64,000 nt of DNA from JAJPKK01 sp963781195 (lineage in GTDB: Bacteria; Pseudomonadota; Alphaproteobacteria; Rhizobiales; Xanthobacteraceae). A program made the position numbers and the translations under genes. Positions 1-8,773 of the stretch are shown here, piece after piece. The stretch lies in the NCBI GenBank assembly GCA_963781195.1, contig CAWAEZ010000005.1:286006-350005 (forward strand), written 5' to 3'. Within the stretch, counting starts at the first letter, position 1, and each line of letters starts with the position of its first letter. The notes under the pieces are model-generated. The model was not told where the DNA came from. It searched no databases and saw nothing but the letters and a program-made list of their open reading frames with translations.

Positions 1-1163
1 TCCTGCAGCTTGAAACGGCCGCGGAGATCGTCGAGCACGGAGACGTCGGCGGTCATGCCCGGCTTCAAGGCGCCGATCTCGTCGGGGAGCCCGGCCATCA
101 TGGCGGCGTTGCTCGTCACCATCGGCACCACCTGCTGCAACGAGAGCCCCAGCGCGAGCATGGAGCTCATCGCCTGGCTCAGGCTGAAGCGCGCCTGTCC
201 GGCAAACGGGTGGTTCTCGTCGTCGGGGTGGGCGCCCGGAGTGCCCGGCGGCGGCGGCACGAACGTGTTGTAGCCGTGCATGTCGGCGCCGAGGGTATGC
301 GGGACGATGCCGGCGTCGAGCGCCTTGCGGGCCAGCCGGTAGGAGAAATGGCTGCCGTGCCCGACATCGATCTTGAGGCCCATTTCGATGGCGGCCTTGA
401 TGATGGGATGCACCTTGCCGTCCTTGTCGACAAAACCGCCGGGATGCCGCGTGAAGGGATGGGCGAGAATGTCGCCGGGCCGCAGCAGCGCAACCGTGCG
501 GTCGATGATGGTATCGGCATCGACGCCATTGGCGCCTTCTGGCGGTAGCGCCCAGATCTGGCCGAAATGCACGTAGACCGGGAGGTTCGTCTCACGCCCG
601 ATCTGGCTCGCCATTTCCATGGCGGTGGTGCCCCAGCGGGCAAAACCGCCGATCTCGGCATGGGCCTTGATTCCCTTGACGAGGTCGCGATTGGCATTGG
701 TCGCGGCGGCGGTGGCTGCGACGTCGATGCCGCTCGGCGAATAGAGCGACGGATAGTAATGACCCTCGAGACCCCCCACGAGATAGGCGGAGATGAATGC
801 GTAGACGCGGCTCACCGCCTTCTCGGCGACGAAGTGGCGGAAGCCGGGAAACGTCATGCACGACGCGCCGCCCTGGTCGATCAGCGCGGTGACGCCGCTT
901 TCGACGCCCACCATGTCGGCGTCGAGGCCGAAGCGGCCGGTGACGTAGCGATAGACGTGGGCATGGGTGTCGATCATTCCCGGCAGCACCAGCTTGCCGC
1001 GCACGTCGATGACCTGCTGGGCCGTCGACGGCAGGATGTCCTTGCCGACGCGGGCGATCTTGCCGCCGGCAATCGCCACATCCATGACGCCATCGAGGCC
1101 CGAGGCCGGGCAAATGACATGGCCGCCCTGAAGGATCAGATCATAGACGGGGGCTGCGTTCAT
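1..1163 (-). CDS. Amidohydrolase/deacetylase-family metallohydrolase (3' part cut off by window edge)
   Basis: The frame is open from an ATG at 1163 down to the window edge, about 387 codons, so only the extreme C-terminus is missing. The N-terminus has the small beta-sandwich typical of amidohydrolases, followed by the metal-binding strand-1 motif GMIDTHAHV at about residues 62-70. A late GALKPGMTADVSVLD segment is the conserved return of the polypeptide to the beta-sandwich domain. The family hydrolyses amide or ester bonds of small cytosolic metabolites using one or two metal ions; the exact substrate cannot be read. A purine-rich ribosome site (GAGAGAGGAAG) precedes the start. It is divergent from the molybdenum hydroxylase gene at 1476, which suggests a shared catabolic role. 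Confidence 0.85.
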   Translation of the reverse strand, partial: MNAAPVYDLILQGGHVICPASGLDGVMDVAIAGGKIARVGKDILPSTAQQVIDVRGKLVLPGMIDTHAHVYRYVTGRFGLDADMVGVESGVTALIDQGGASCMTFPGFRHFVAEKAVSRVYAFISAYLVGGLEGHYYPSLYSPSGIDVAATAAATNANRDLVKGIKAHAEIGGFARWGTTAMEMASQIGRETNLPVYVHFGQIWALPPEGANGVDADTIIDRTVALLRPGDILAHPFTRHPGGFVDKDGKVHPIIKAAIEMGLKIDVGHGSHFSYRLARKALDAGIVPHTLGADMHGYNTFVPPPPGTPGAHPDDENHPFAGQARFSLSQAMSSMLALGLSLQQVVPMVTSNAAMMAGLPDEIGALKPGMTADVSVLDDLRGRFKLQ

Positions 1164-1475
1164 CAGGAACTTCCTCTCTCATTTCACAATGCGGCTTTGC
1201 CCGGTCCGCCGGCGTCGATAGGATCGACGCGACGCGCGGCTGCGCCTCGTGTCGGGAACACGTGGCGGCCGCCGGGCACGTGGACAATACCTTAGAAAAG
1301 AGAAGTCCGGAATGTCTGCCCAAAAATGGTGCTTCCTCGATGGGGGAACCGCCGGTTTCGCGTGCACCAGGGTCGCACCAGGCCGCACATCGATTTGCCG
1401 ATGCGTCTCGCCGCCACGCGCCCATGGATCAGAAGGGGGCGTACCACGATCCATGCAGGGGCGGAGCGCCGCGGC
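1164..1475. other. Divergent intergenic region
   Basis: About 310 bases separate the two divergent catabolic genes. Promoters for both must lie here, but I see no convincing -35/-10 pair, operator or RNA. Translation of the following open frame could begin upstream at 1326, but the peptide over 1326-1475 is Arg-rich and unlike the family. Confidence 0.4.
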
Positions 1476-3854
1476 ATGAGCGCACATGAGTTTGGCGCAA
1501 AGGAGTTTGGCGACCGGAAGTCCGCCTCCCGCGGCATCGGCGCTCGCCTGCCGCGCAAGGAGGACGGCCGCTACGTCCGTGGCCAGGGCCAGTTCGTGGC
1601 CGATTTCCAGCTGCCGCGCATGAAGGACGTGGTGTTCCTGCGCAGCCCGGTCGCTCACGCGCGGATCCGCGCCATCAAAATACCTCCGGAGCTGCGCGAC
1701 CGCGTATTCATCGCGGCTGACCTCGTGGGAGTCCGCCCGATCAAGGCCGACACCGCGCTGCCCGGGTTCAAGTCGTCGACGCAACCGGTGCTGGCGATCG
1801 ACAAGGTGCGCCACGTCGGCGAGCCTGTCGCCATGTGCGTCGCCAGGACCGCCGCGGAGGCGGAGGATATCGTCGCCCGGATCGAAATCGATTTCGATCC
1901 TCTGCCTGCCGTCTACGACATGCTGGAGGCGCGCCGGGAGGGCACGGCCCTGGTGCATGAGGCCTGGGGCGACAACATCTTCCTCACCACGGACACCGAC
2001 GTGGCGTTCGACGCGATCAAGGCCAAGGCGGCGACGACGGTAGTCCGGGAGCTGCGCACAGCGCGTCAGGTGATGAGCCCGCTGGAAGGGCGCGGCGTCG
2101 TCGCCTGGCGCGACACCCGTCTCGATCAGCTCGTCGTCATGAGTGCGACCCAGCAACCGCACATCGTGCGCTCAGGGCTCGCCGAATGCCTCGGCATCGA
2201 CGAAGGGCGCATCCGGGTGATCGCCCCCGATGTCGGCGGCGGGTTCGGCTACAAGGGCGTGCTGCTCGGGGAAGAGGTCGCCCTGGCCTGGGCGACGGCG
2301 AAGCTCGGCCATCCGTTGCGCTGGATCGAGGATCGGCGCGAGAATCTCACGGCCGGTGCGAACTGCCGCGAGCATCACTACCGCCTGACCGCCTATGCCG
2401 ACCGCGACGGCCGCCTGCTCGGGCTCGACTGCGAGGCGACGGTCGATGCCGGAGCCTATTCGGCCTATCCGTTCTCGGCCTGTCTCGAAGCCGGCCAGAT
2501 CGGGAGCATCCTGCCCGGCCTCTACGACTTTCCCCATTATCGCTGCCGCACCTATTCGGTGGCGACCAACAAGCCGCCGATCCTGCCCTATCGCGGGGTC
2601 GCGCGCACCGGCGTCTGCTTTGCGCTCGAGCTCACCCTCGATGCGCTGGCGCGCGACGTCGGCATCGAGCCCGCCGAGCTGCGCCGGCGCAGCCTGGTGC
2701 GTCCGGAGCAGATGCCGTTCGACAACATCGCCAAGCGCCACTTCAATTCCGGCGATTACCCGCAGGCGCTGCAGCGCGCGGTCGAGGCGATCGGACTCGA
2801 GGCGCTTCGCGCGCGCCAGCAGCGCGGCGAACCGGACGGTCGTCTCGTCGGCGTCGGCATCGCCATGTATTCGGAGCAGGCCGGCCACGGGACCAGCGTC
2901 TATGCGGCGTGGGGCATTCCGTTCGTCCCGGGCTACGAGCAATGCCAGGCGCGCTTCACGCCGGACGGCGGCCTCGAACTGCGGATCGGTGCGCACAGCC
3001 ACGGCCAGGGTCTGGAGACGACCTTGTCGCAGGTGGCCCATTCGATCCTCGGCGTGCCGCACGACCGGATCAAGCTGATCCATGGCGACACCGCGGAGAC
3101 GCCGTACTCGACCGGCACCTGGGGATCGCGCTGCGCCATCATGTCGGGCGGCGCCGTGGCTGCCGCCTGCGAGCAACTGGCCGCCCGCGTGAAGCGGATC
3201 GGCGCGACGCTGCTGCAGGCGAGCCCGGACGACGTCGGTCTGGCGGACGGCATGGTGGTCGCGGCCCACGGCCGGGTCTCGGTCGCCGAGATCGCCCGCA
3301 CCTGGTATCGGCGGCCCCAGGATCTCCCAGCCGATGTCGATCCCGGCGGGCTCGATGTGACGGCCGGCTACAAGGCGAAGCGCGACACCGGCACGTTCAG
3401 CTACGCCGCCCATGCCACCGTCGTCGCCGTCGACCCCGAGACCGGCGAGATCGAGATCCTCGACTATGTGGTGGTCGAGGATGGCGGGGTGCTGCTCAAT
3501 CCGATGATCGTCGACGGCCAGATCTGCGGCGGCGTCGCCCAGGGCGTGGGAACCGCGCTCTACGAGGAGATGCGCTTCAACTCCGACGGGCAGCCGACCA
3601 ATGCCACGCTCGCCGATTATCTGCTCCCCGGAGCACCCGAGGTGCCTGCGGTGCGGATCATCCACATGGAGACGCCCTCGCCCTACACGAAGTTCGGCCA
3701 GAAGGGGCTCGCCGAAGGCGGCGCCATCGCTCCGCCGGCTGCTCTCACCAATGCGGTCAACGACGCCCTCAAGGGGCTCGGCGCCGAGCTCCTGGTCTCG
3801 CCGGTGACGCCGGAGCGGATCGTCGCCGCCATCGCGGCGGCGCGCAGACCGTAG
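1476..3854 (+). CDS. Xanthine dehydrogenase-family molybdopterin-binding subunit (CoxL/XdhB-like)
   Basis: A 792-residue molybdenum hydroxylase large subunit, close to the usual ~780. I chose the ATG at 1476 because it follows a G-rich ribosome site and begins the recognisable sequence (RLPRKEDGRYVRG); the open frame extends 50 codons upstream with no family similarity. Visible landmarks are the cofactor loop VGGGFGYKG near residue 253, PYRGVARTG near 371 at the position of the AYRGAGR/AYxCSFR loop, TGTWGSR near 546, and the active-site loop GQKGLAEGG near 741 with the catalytic Glu at about 747. The 371 loop is not the CO-dehydrogenase AYxCSFR form, so another substrate is expected. Partner FAD and 2Fe-2S subunits are not adjacent. 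It probably hydroxylates an N-heterocycle or aldehyde. Confidence 0.85.
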   Translation: MSAHEFGAKEFGDRKSASRGIGARLPRKEDGRYVRGQGQFVADFQLPRMKDVVFLRSPVAHARIRAIKIPPELRDRVFIAADLVGVRPIKADTALPGFKSSTQPVLAIDKVRHVGEPVAMCVARTAAEAEDIVARIEIDFDPLPAVYDMLEARREGTALVHEAWGDNIFLTTDTDVAFDAIKAKAATTVVRELRTARQVMSPLEGRGVVAWRDTRLDQLVVMSATQQPHIVRSGLAECLGIDEGRIRVIAPDVGGGFGYKGVLLGEEVALAWATAKLGHPLRWIEDRRENLTAGANCREHHYRLTAYADRDGRLLGLDCEATVDAGAYSAYPFSACLEAGQIGSILPGLYDFPHYRCRTYSVATNKPPILPYRGVARTGVCFALELTLDALARDVGIEPAELRRRSLVRPEQMPFDNIAKRHFNSGDYPQALQRAVEAIGLEALRARQQRGEPDGRLVGVGIAMYSEQAGHGTSVYAAWGIPFVPGYEQCQARFTPDGGLELRIGAHSHGQGLETTLSQVAHSILGVPHDRIKLIHGDTAETPYSTGTWGSRCAIMSGGAVAAACEQLAARVKRIGATLLQASPDDVGLADGMVVAAHGRVSVAEIARTWYRRPQDLPADVDPGGLDVTAGYKAKRDTGTFSYAAHATVVAVDPETGEIEILDYVVVEDGGVLLNPMIVDGQICGGVAQGVGTALYEEMRFNSDGQPTNATLADYLLPGAPEVPAVRIIHMETPSPYTKFGQKGLAEGGAIAPPAALTNAVNDALKGLGAELLVSPVTPERIVAAIAAARRP

Positions 3855-4143
3855 GGGTGGCAAAGACGGCCGCGGCCTTGCCGCATCGTCTCTGAGCCCG
3901 GCCCGCAGTGCCCACGCAGTCGGGGCCAGGACGCCATGCTCCAAGACGCGTGGGCACGGCGGATCGGCGCGGGAACATTAAGGGCGGCGCAGTGGCCGCC
4001 TTTGCCCACCCCACGAGGAGTGGTCTCGCCGGTGACGCCGGAGCGGATCATCGCCGCCATCGCGGCGGCGAGGACCGTGGGGTGGGCAAAGGCGGCCGAG
4101 ACCCGCCGCATCGCCTCCGAGCCAGGCCCGCCGTGCCCACGCC
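3793..4143. repeat. Direct duplication of the 3' end of the preceding gene, plus a 20-bp inverted repeat
   Basis: The last ~60 coding bases of the molybdenum hydroxylase gene and ~60 bases after them (3793-3915) recur at 4021-4143, offset by 228 bases, with scattered substitutions and small indels. Inside the block, 3994-4013 and 4078-4097 form a perfect 20-bp inverted repeat (arm GGCCGCCTTTGCCCACCCCA). The arm resembles a dispersed repeat seen again near 55.9 kb. This fills the ~300-base gap before the convergent UbiD gene, and the hairpin may end transcription from both sides. Confidence 0.75.
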
Positions 4144-4158
4144 GACCGGGCGGGAAAG

Positions 4159-5556
4159 CTACAAAGCCAATCCCGCCTTCGCCAGGATCGCGCGGGCGCG
4201 GGCGCGCTGCTCGTCGGAGATCGTGAGCCGCTCGGCGAAGTCGCGCCCCAGCGGCTTGGTGGCGTCGATCCCCATCTTGGTCAGCGTGAAGTCGTCGGGG
4301 TCCGAGGTCGGATCGAGAATCGCGCCCTTGGCGCCGGGGATGAAGACGATGTCCTTTTCGGCCCGCACCCGGGTCGCGACCGCCCACATCACGTCGGCCA
4401 GGTTGAACACGTCGACATCGTCGTCCACGACGATGACGTACTTGGTGTAGAACTCGGTGCCGAGCGTCGCCATGATCGCCTGCTGCGGCTCGCCGGCCGA
4501 CGTCTTCTTCATGGCGACGAAGGCCATGAAGGCCCCGCAGGTGGTGTGCGGCACGTGCACCGCCTTGACGTTGGGAAGGTTCCGCCGCAACGCGTTGAGG
4601 ATTTCGCCCTCGCGGGTGATGCAGGACACCAGGATGTGGTCCTGGGACATTCCCGACACCACGCTGTGGAACATCGGCTCGGCGCGCATGCGGATGCGCT
4701 TGGCGACGAACACGTTCTCGGTCGAGCGGAACGAGGCATAGCCGGTGAATTCGCCGAACGGGCCCTCCGGCTCGTGGGTGTCGGCGAGGATCTCGCCTTC
4801 GATGACGATCTCGGCGCCGGCCGGCACCTCGATATCCGCGGTGCCGCAGCGCGCCACCCGGTAGGGTTCGTTGAACAGCCCGCCGATGATCTCGAATTTG
4901 CGGACGTTCTGGGGATAGGCGTAGGTCATAGACCCCATGTAGTGCAGGGGATGCACGCCGAGGGTGATGGCGGCCGGCAGGTTCTGCCCCTTGGCCGCCG
5001 CGCGGCGGTGAAACTCCCACATGCGGCGCCGCGAATGCAGCGACACGCCGAGCCGGTTTTTGTCCTTGAGCATCAGCCGGTGAAACCCGGTGGTGTCGAC
5101 CCCGGTCTCGGGATCGCGCGCGGTGATCTGGCCGGCGGTGATGTAGGGCGCGGCATCGATCGCGAAATGAAGCGGAACCGGCAGTTTGGTGAGGTCGACG
5201 TCGCTCCCTTCGAGGGTCACGTCATGCCATTCGGGCCGGTTCACCCGTTCGACCGGGATGTAGCGGGTGCAGCGTTCGCGGAACGCCGTCGGCAATTCCG
5301 CCGGCGCGACCCCCAAGGCGAGCGCGAGCACCCTGCGGTTTCCCGCGACGTTGGTCACCACCGGCATGGTGTGGCCTTCGACGTTCTCGAAGACGACGAC
5401 CGGGCTCTTGCCGAGACTTTCCAGCTCAAAAACGAGCGAGGTGATTTCGAGCTCGGTGCGCACCGGCTCCTTGATCCGCAGGAATTCCCCGGGAAGCTCG
5501 TTTTCGAGTCGCGCCAGAAATCCGCGCAAGCTCTGATTGTCCAGATCCGCCATCAT
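4159..5556 (-). CDS. UbiD-family prenylated-FMN decarboxylase
   Basis: A 465-residue UbiD-family protein, shorter than E. coli UbiD (~497) but normal for the wider family. These enzymes reversibly (de)carboxylate aromatic or alpha,beta-unsaturated acids with prenylated FMN made by UbiX. The key block EPEGPFGEFTGY lies at residues 262-273 and carries the family's catalytic acidic residues; R160 in GFHRLMLKD and the NRLGVSLHSRRR stretch (167-178) fit the cofactor site. Two ATGs occur in tandem at 5556 and 5553 just after AGAGGGG; the second has the better spacing. No UbiX gene is in the window. The divergent Bug binding protein next door suggests decarboxylation of an imported aromatic acid rather than ubiquinone synthesis. 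Confidence 0.9.
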   Translation of the reverse strand: MMADLDNQSLRGFLARLENELPGEFLRIKEPVRTELEITSLVFELESLGKSPVVVFENVEGHTMPVVTNVAGNRRVLALALGVAPAELPTAFRERCTRYIPVERVNRPEWHDVTLEGSDVDLTKLPVPLHFAIDAAPYITAGQITARDPETGVDTTGFHRLMLKDKNRLGVSLHSRRRMWEFHRRAAAKGQNLPAAITLGVHPLHYMGSMTYAYPQNVRKFEIIGGLFNEPYRVARCGTADIEVPAGAEIVIEGEILADTHEPEGPFGEFTGYASFRSTENVFVAKRIRMRAEPMFHSVVSGMSQDHILVSCITREGEILNALRRNLPNVKAVHVPHTTCGAFMAFVAMKKTSAGEPQQAIMATLGTEFYTKYVIVVDDDVDVFNLADVMWAVATRVRAEKDIVFIPGAKGAILDPTSDPDDFTLTKMGIDATKPLGRDFAERLTISDEQRARARAILAKAGLAL

Positions 5557-5817
5557 CCCCTCTCGTCAAGCGCCCGTTTCGATGACCGGCGCCGCCTTCC
5601 TTAGCCGCTTTCCCGGATGCGGTCACTTTGCCGGAATAGGATATCAGCCGTGCCCCGGATGCCTTCGGCTTCGGGCAGTCCCGTGTCCGAAAAGCTTGCA
5701 CATCTCAGGATTGCGACCGGAGCGGCTGGCCGGTAAAATTCGCCAACCCGCTGTAAAACACCGCTTTCGAAGTCGCGGCAAGGAAATTGCTTCTCGGCGC
5801 GTCGAATGGAGAAGACC

Positions 5818-6795
5818 ATGCGGCAGCTTACAGGACTGGCTTCGGCGCGCGCGATCACGGCCCTCGCCGTTACGGTGGCGGCGGGCGCGGCGTGCGCGCA
5901 GGACGCGTGGCCGACCCGGAACATCACCTTCATCGTGCCTTATGCGGCGGGCGGCTATACCGACCTCGTCGGCCGGATGACCGCGCGTTATGTCGAAAGC
6001 GCTTTGGGAAGGACCGTGATCGTCGACGACCGGGCCGGCGCCGGCGGCATCGTCGGGACGCAGACGGTGGCGAATGCGGCGCCCGACGGCTACACCTTCT
6101 GCGTCTGCAGCATCGGCGCCATCTCCATCGCGCCCTTCGTGCAGAAAGTCGGCTACGACCCGATCCGCGATCTCGCGCCGATCGGCGTCGTGAGCTCGAT
6201 CGCCCAGGTCGTCATCGTCAAGAAGGACCTGCCGGTGAAGTCGCTCGGCGAGCTCGTGTCCTATGCCAAAGCGCATCCCGGAAAGCTCAATTACGGCTCC
6301 AGCGGCGCCGGCGGTCTGACCCACTATTCCGTCGAGCTGTTCATGACGCGCACCGGGACCACGGCGGTGCACATTCCGTTCAAGGGCGGCGCGCAATCGA
6401 CCGCCGCCGTCATCGCGGGCGAGGTCGATTTCTCGTTCGCCAACATGACCGACGCCCTGCCGCAGATCGAAGCGGGCGCGGTGCGCGGCCTCGCCGTCAC
6501 GTCGCCCGGCCGCAGCGCCTATTTCCCCGATCTGCCGACGGTGCAGGAGACCGTCCCGGAATTCGTGGTGGACTCCTGGAACGCCATCCTCGCGCCGCCC
6601 AACACCCCGGCGCCGATCATCCGCAAGATGTCCGAGATCATTCTGAAGATGGCGGACGATCCGGCGGTGAAGGAAAGCATGCGCAAGGCGGGTGCCGACA
6701 CCGTGAAGACCACGCCGGACGAGTTCCGCGCCCAGATCGCGCGCGAGATCGCGCAGTGGAAGCCGCTGATCGGCGAGATCGCCGAAAAGAAGTGA
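5818..6795 (+). CDS. Bug/TctC-family periplasmic substrate-binding protein
   Basis: A 325-residue tripartite-tricarboxylate-transporter-type binding protein. An N-terminal signal peptide ends around AGAACAQDAWP, followed by the family signature WPTRNITFIVPYAAGG and the ligand loop DDRAGAGGIVGTQ. These proteins bind carboxylates in the periplasm; many stand alone without TctA/TctB, as here. I chose the ATG at 5818 because GGAGAAG lies six bases upstream, while an in-frame ATG at 5806 has no good ribosome site. It is divergent from the UbiD gene, so an aromatic or other carboxylate is a reasonable ligand guess. It is one of several Bug proteins in this window (also 25.2, 57.2 and a fragment at 60.3 kb). 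Confidence 0.92.
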   Translation: MRQLTGLASARAITALAVTVAAGAACAQDAWPTRNITFIVPYAAGGYTDLVGRMTARYVESALGRTVIVDDRAGAGGIVGTQTVANAAPDGYTFCVCSIGAISIAPFVQKVGYDPIRDLAPIGVVSSIAQVVIVKKDLPVKSLGELVSYAKAHPGKLNYGSSGAGGLTHYSVELFMTRTGTTAVHIPFKGGAQSTAAVIAGEVDFSFANMTDALPQIEAGAVRGLAVTSPGRSAYFPDLPTVQETVPEFVVDSWNAILAPPNTPAPIIRKMSEIILKMADDPAVKESMRKAGADTVKTTPDEFRAQIAREIAQWKPLIGEIAEKK

Positions 6796-7207
6796 GGGCG
6801 GCCGGCCCCCTGTTCGTTCGGAACCGGCGAACTTCTGCCCTTACATCGTATGATTCTTATCCAAACTCGTCCTGCGGAGCGTCCACCGAAGTCAGGCCTG
6901 CCTGACTTCGGCAACGATAGTCTCGAAATCGGCCAAGGCCGATTTCAATGGACGCGTCACAAAGGACGGCCAGAGGCCCTGCCGAGCCTCCGTCCTTCTA
7001 GACGCCGGCTGCGCGCGGTTCCTCAGAGCCTGTGAATCTATTTGACCTCATGCTGAGGAGCCGTGCGCAGCACGGCGTCTCGAAGCATGGCCACAGTACG
7101 CTGCGGCCTCAGGCCATCCTTCGAGACGCCCGCTGCGCGGGCTCCTCAGGATGAGGTCTTTGGCAATGATTCACAGGCTCTCAGGATGAGGTGCAAATAG
7201 AGTGTTC
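6796..7207. repeat. Palindrome-rich intergenic region with nested inverted repeats
   Basis: Two perfect hairpins stand side by side: 6886-6911 (12-bp arms, 2-base loop) and 6925-6946 (10-bp arms, 2-base loop). Further on, about 48 bases from 7044 are inverted at 7111-7158, around arms with the sense of CCTCATGCTGAGGAG. An outer pair of arms (7024-7056 and 7170-7200) encloses these. The same half-element (GGCCATCCTTCGAGACGC, then CTCAGGATGAGG) recurs at 50300-50345, so this is a dispersed palindromic element of the genome. No coding frame is convincing here. Confidence 0.75.
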
Positions 7208-8696
7208 TCAATTCGCACGGGTGAACGAGAACGGGCTCATCTCGTCGGCGGTGCGGCCGTGCGGATCCCAGTTCTGCCAGCCGCTCCAGACGCGCTCGCC
7301 GGCGGCCTGCGCCTTGGCCCGCAGCGCGGCGAAATCGACGCCGGGGATGCGGCCGCCCTCCATGCGCACGACGCCGTCGACGATCACGGTGTCGACGTCG
7401 TCGCCGATCCCGCAATCGACCAGGCTCTTGATGGGGTCCCGCACCGGCCCCATGCGCAACGTGTCGCGGCCGGTGAGATCGATGATGACGATGTCGGCCT
7501 TGGCGCCCGGCGCCAGCCGCCCGAGATCGTCGCGCCCCACCGAATGGGCGCCCCCGAGGGTCGCCGCCTCGAACACCTGCGCCGCGGTGGCGGCCTTCAG
7601 GTTGTGGCTCGCCACCTTGCCGAAATAGGAGGCGTTGCGCATCTGCAGGATCATGTCGCGCGGATAGGTGTCGGTGCCGAGCGCGATGTTCACGCCGGCC
7701 TTGCGGTAGCTTTCCCAATTGTCGAGGAAGCGGCCGCGGCGCGCCACGTTGACCGGACAATGCGAGATCGAGCAGCGGTGCGATCCCATGATCTCGAGGT
7801 CGTGGGAGCCGGAATAATTCATCAGCGGATTGTCGCAGGTGAAGTTGCCGTGACCGATGTTGAGGCGATCGGACATCAGCCCGACGTCGCGCAGCAGCTC
7901 GACCGACGTCATCTGGTGCTCGCGGATGATGTCGAACACCTCGTGGATGTTGTAGGCCGCATGGATGGCGACCGGCAGGTCGCGCTCGCGCGCCGCCTGC
8001 GCGGCCTTGCGCATCAGCGCGACCGTGCAGGTCTCGATCTCGCGCGGCACCAGAATGCCGCGGACACGGTCGCCCTGGGCGCCCTGGTTGCGTTCGATGA
8101 ATTCGAGCGCCAGCGCGAACTCGCGCTCCCCCGCCGGCTCGTCCACCACGCGCACCAGCTTGCCGCCGTCGCCGCCGACCCAGCGCCCGCTGTCGAAGCC
8201 GGGGCCGAGATAGGCGCGGACGCCGAGCTCTCCCACCGCCTCGAGCAGCGCCTGCTGGACCCGCAGCTGGCTGCCGAATTCGACGAAGGTGGTGATGCCG
8301 TTGCGCAGCAGCTCGGCGACCGTGAACTGCGCCGTTGAGCGCCAACTCCTCGGCCGCCGCGTTGTCGTCGGGGCGGGCATAGCGCGCATCGCCACCGACC
8401 CGGGTGCCTTCGCGCGCCACGCTGATCTCGAGGAACGGCTGGCCGAAATAATCGCCGCGCCCGATGTCGGAGATCAGCCGGTGCGAGGCGCGGTGTCCGG
8501 AATGCACGTGGGTGTCGATGAAGCCCGGCGTGACCAGCTTGTCGCGCGCGTCGATCTCGCGGTCGACCGGGCCGTCGAAGCGCTCGCCGACGAACAGGAC
8601 GGCGTTGCCTTCAAAAACGAGCTCGGCGTCGCGCCAGAGGGTGTGGTGTCCGCCGGCATGTCCGACCAACCAGCCGCAACGAATGCGGGTGCGCAT
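7208..8696 (-). pseudogene. Amidohydrolase of the cytosine deaminase/TrzA type, interrupted by one frameshift
   Basis: Reading starts at the ATG at 8696 (MRTRIRCGWLVGHAGG) and passes the metal motif TPGFIDTHVHSGH. It shifts frame near 8332 and continues as AQFTVAELLRNGITTFVEFG down to the stop at 7208. One surplus base (a G in the coding sense, inside AACGGCGC) explains the shift. The downstream part keeps the conserved metal-binding and catalytic segments: VAIHAAYNIHEV, GHGNFTCDN, SHRCSISHCPVNVARRG, and GTDTYPRDMI with its catalytic Asp. Joined length is about 495 residues, right for the ATZ/TRZ/cytosine-deaminase group acting on heterocycles. Because everything downstream is conserved, a sequencing error is as likely as true inactivation. 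Confidence 0.8.
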
Positions 8697-8773
8697 GGGT
8701 GTCCTCGAGGGTTTTGTTCGTGAGGATCAAGGATAGTGTTGGTGGGATTTTATATCCTTTTTAAGTCTTGATC

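Noticed and set aside
1326..1475. Upstream extension of the molybdenum hydroxylase start
   Set aside because: The added 50 residues are Arg-rich and unlike the family; ATG 1476 has the better ribosome site.
2172..3944. Long open frame (590 codons) antisense to the molybdenum hydroxylase gene, and similar antisense frames across uvrB, the ABC exporter and the peptidases
   Set aside because: High G+C with codon-position bias creates long antisense frames. They are Arg/Ala/Asp-rich, have no domains, and lie opposite genes with clear families.
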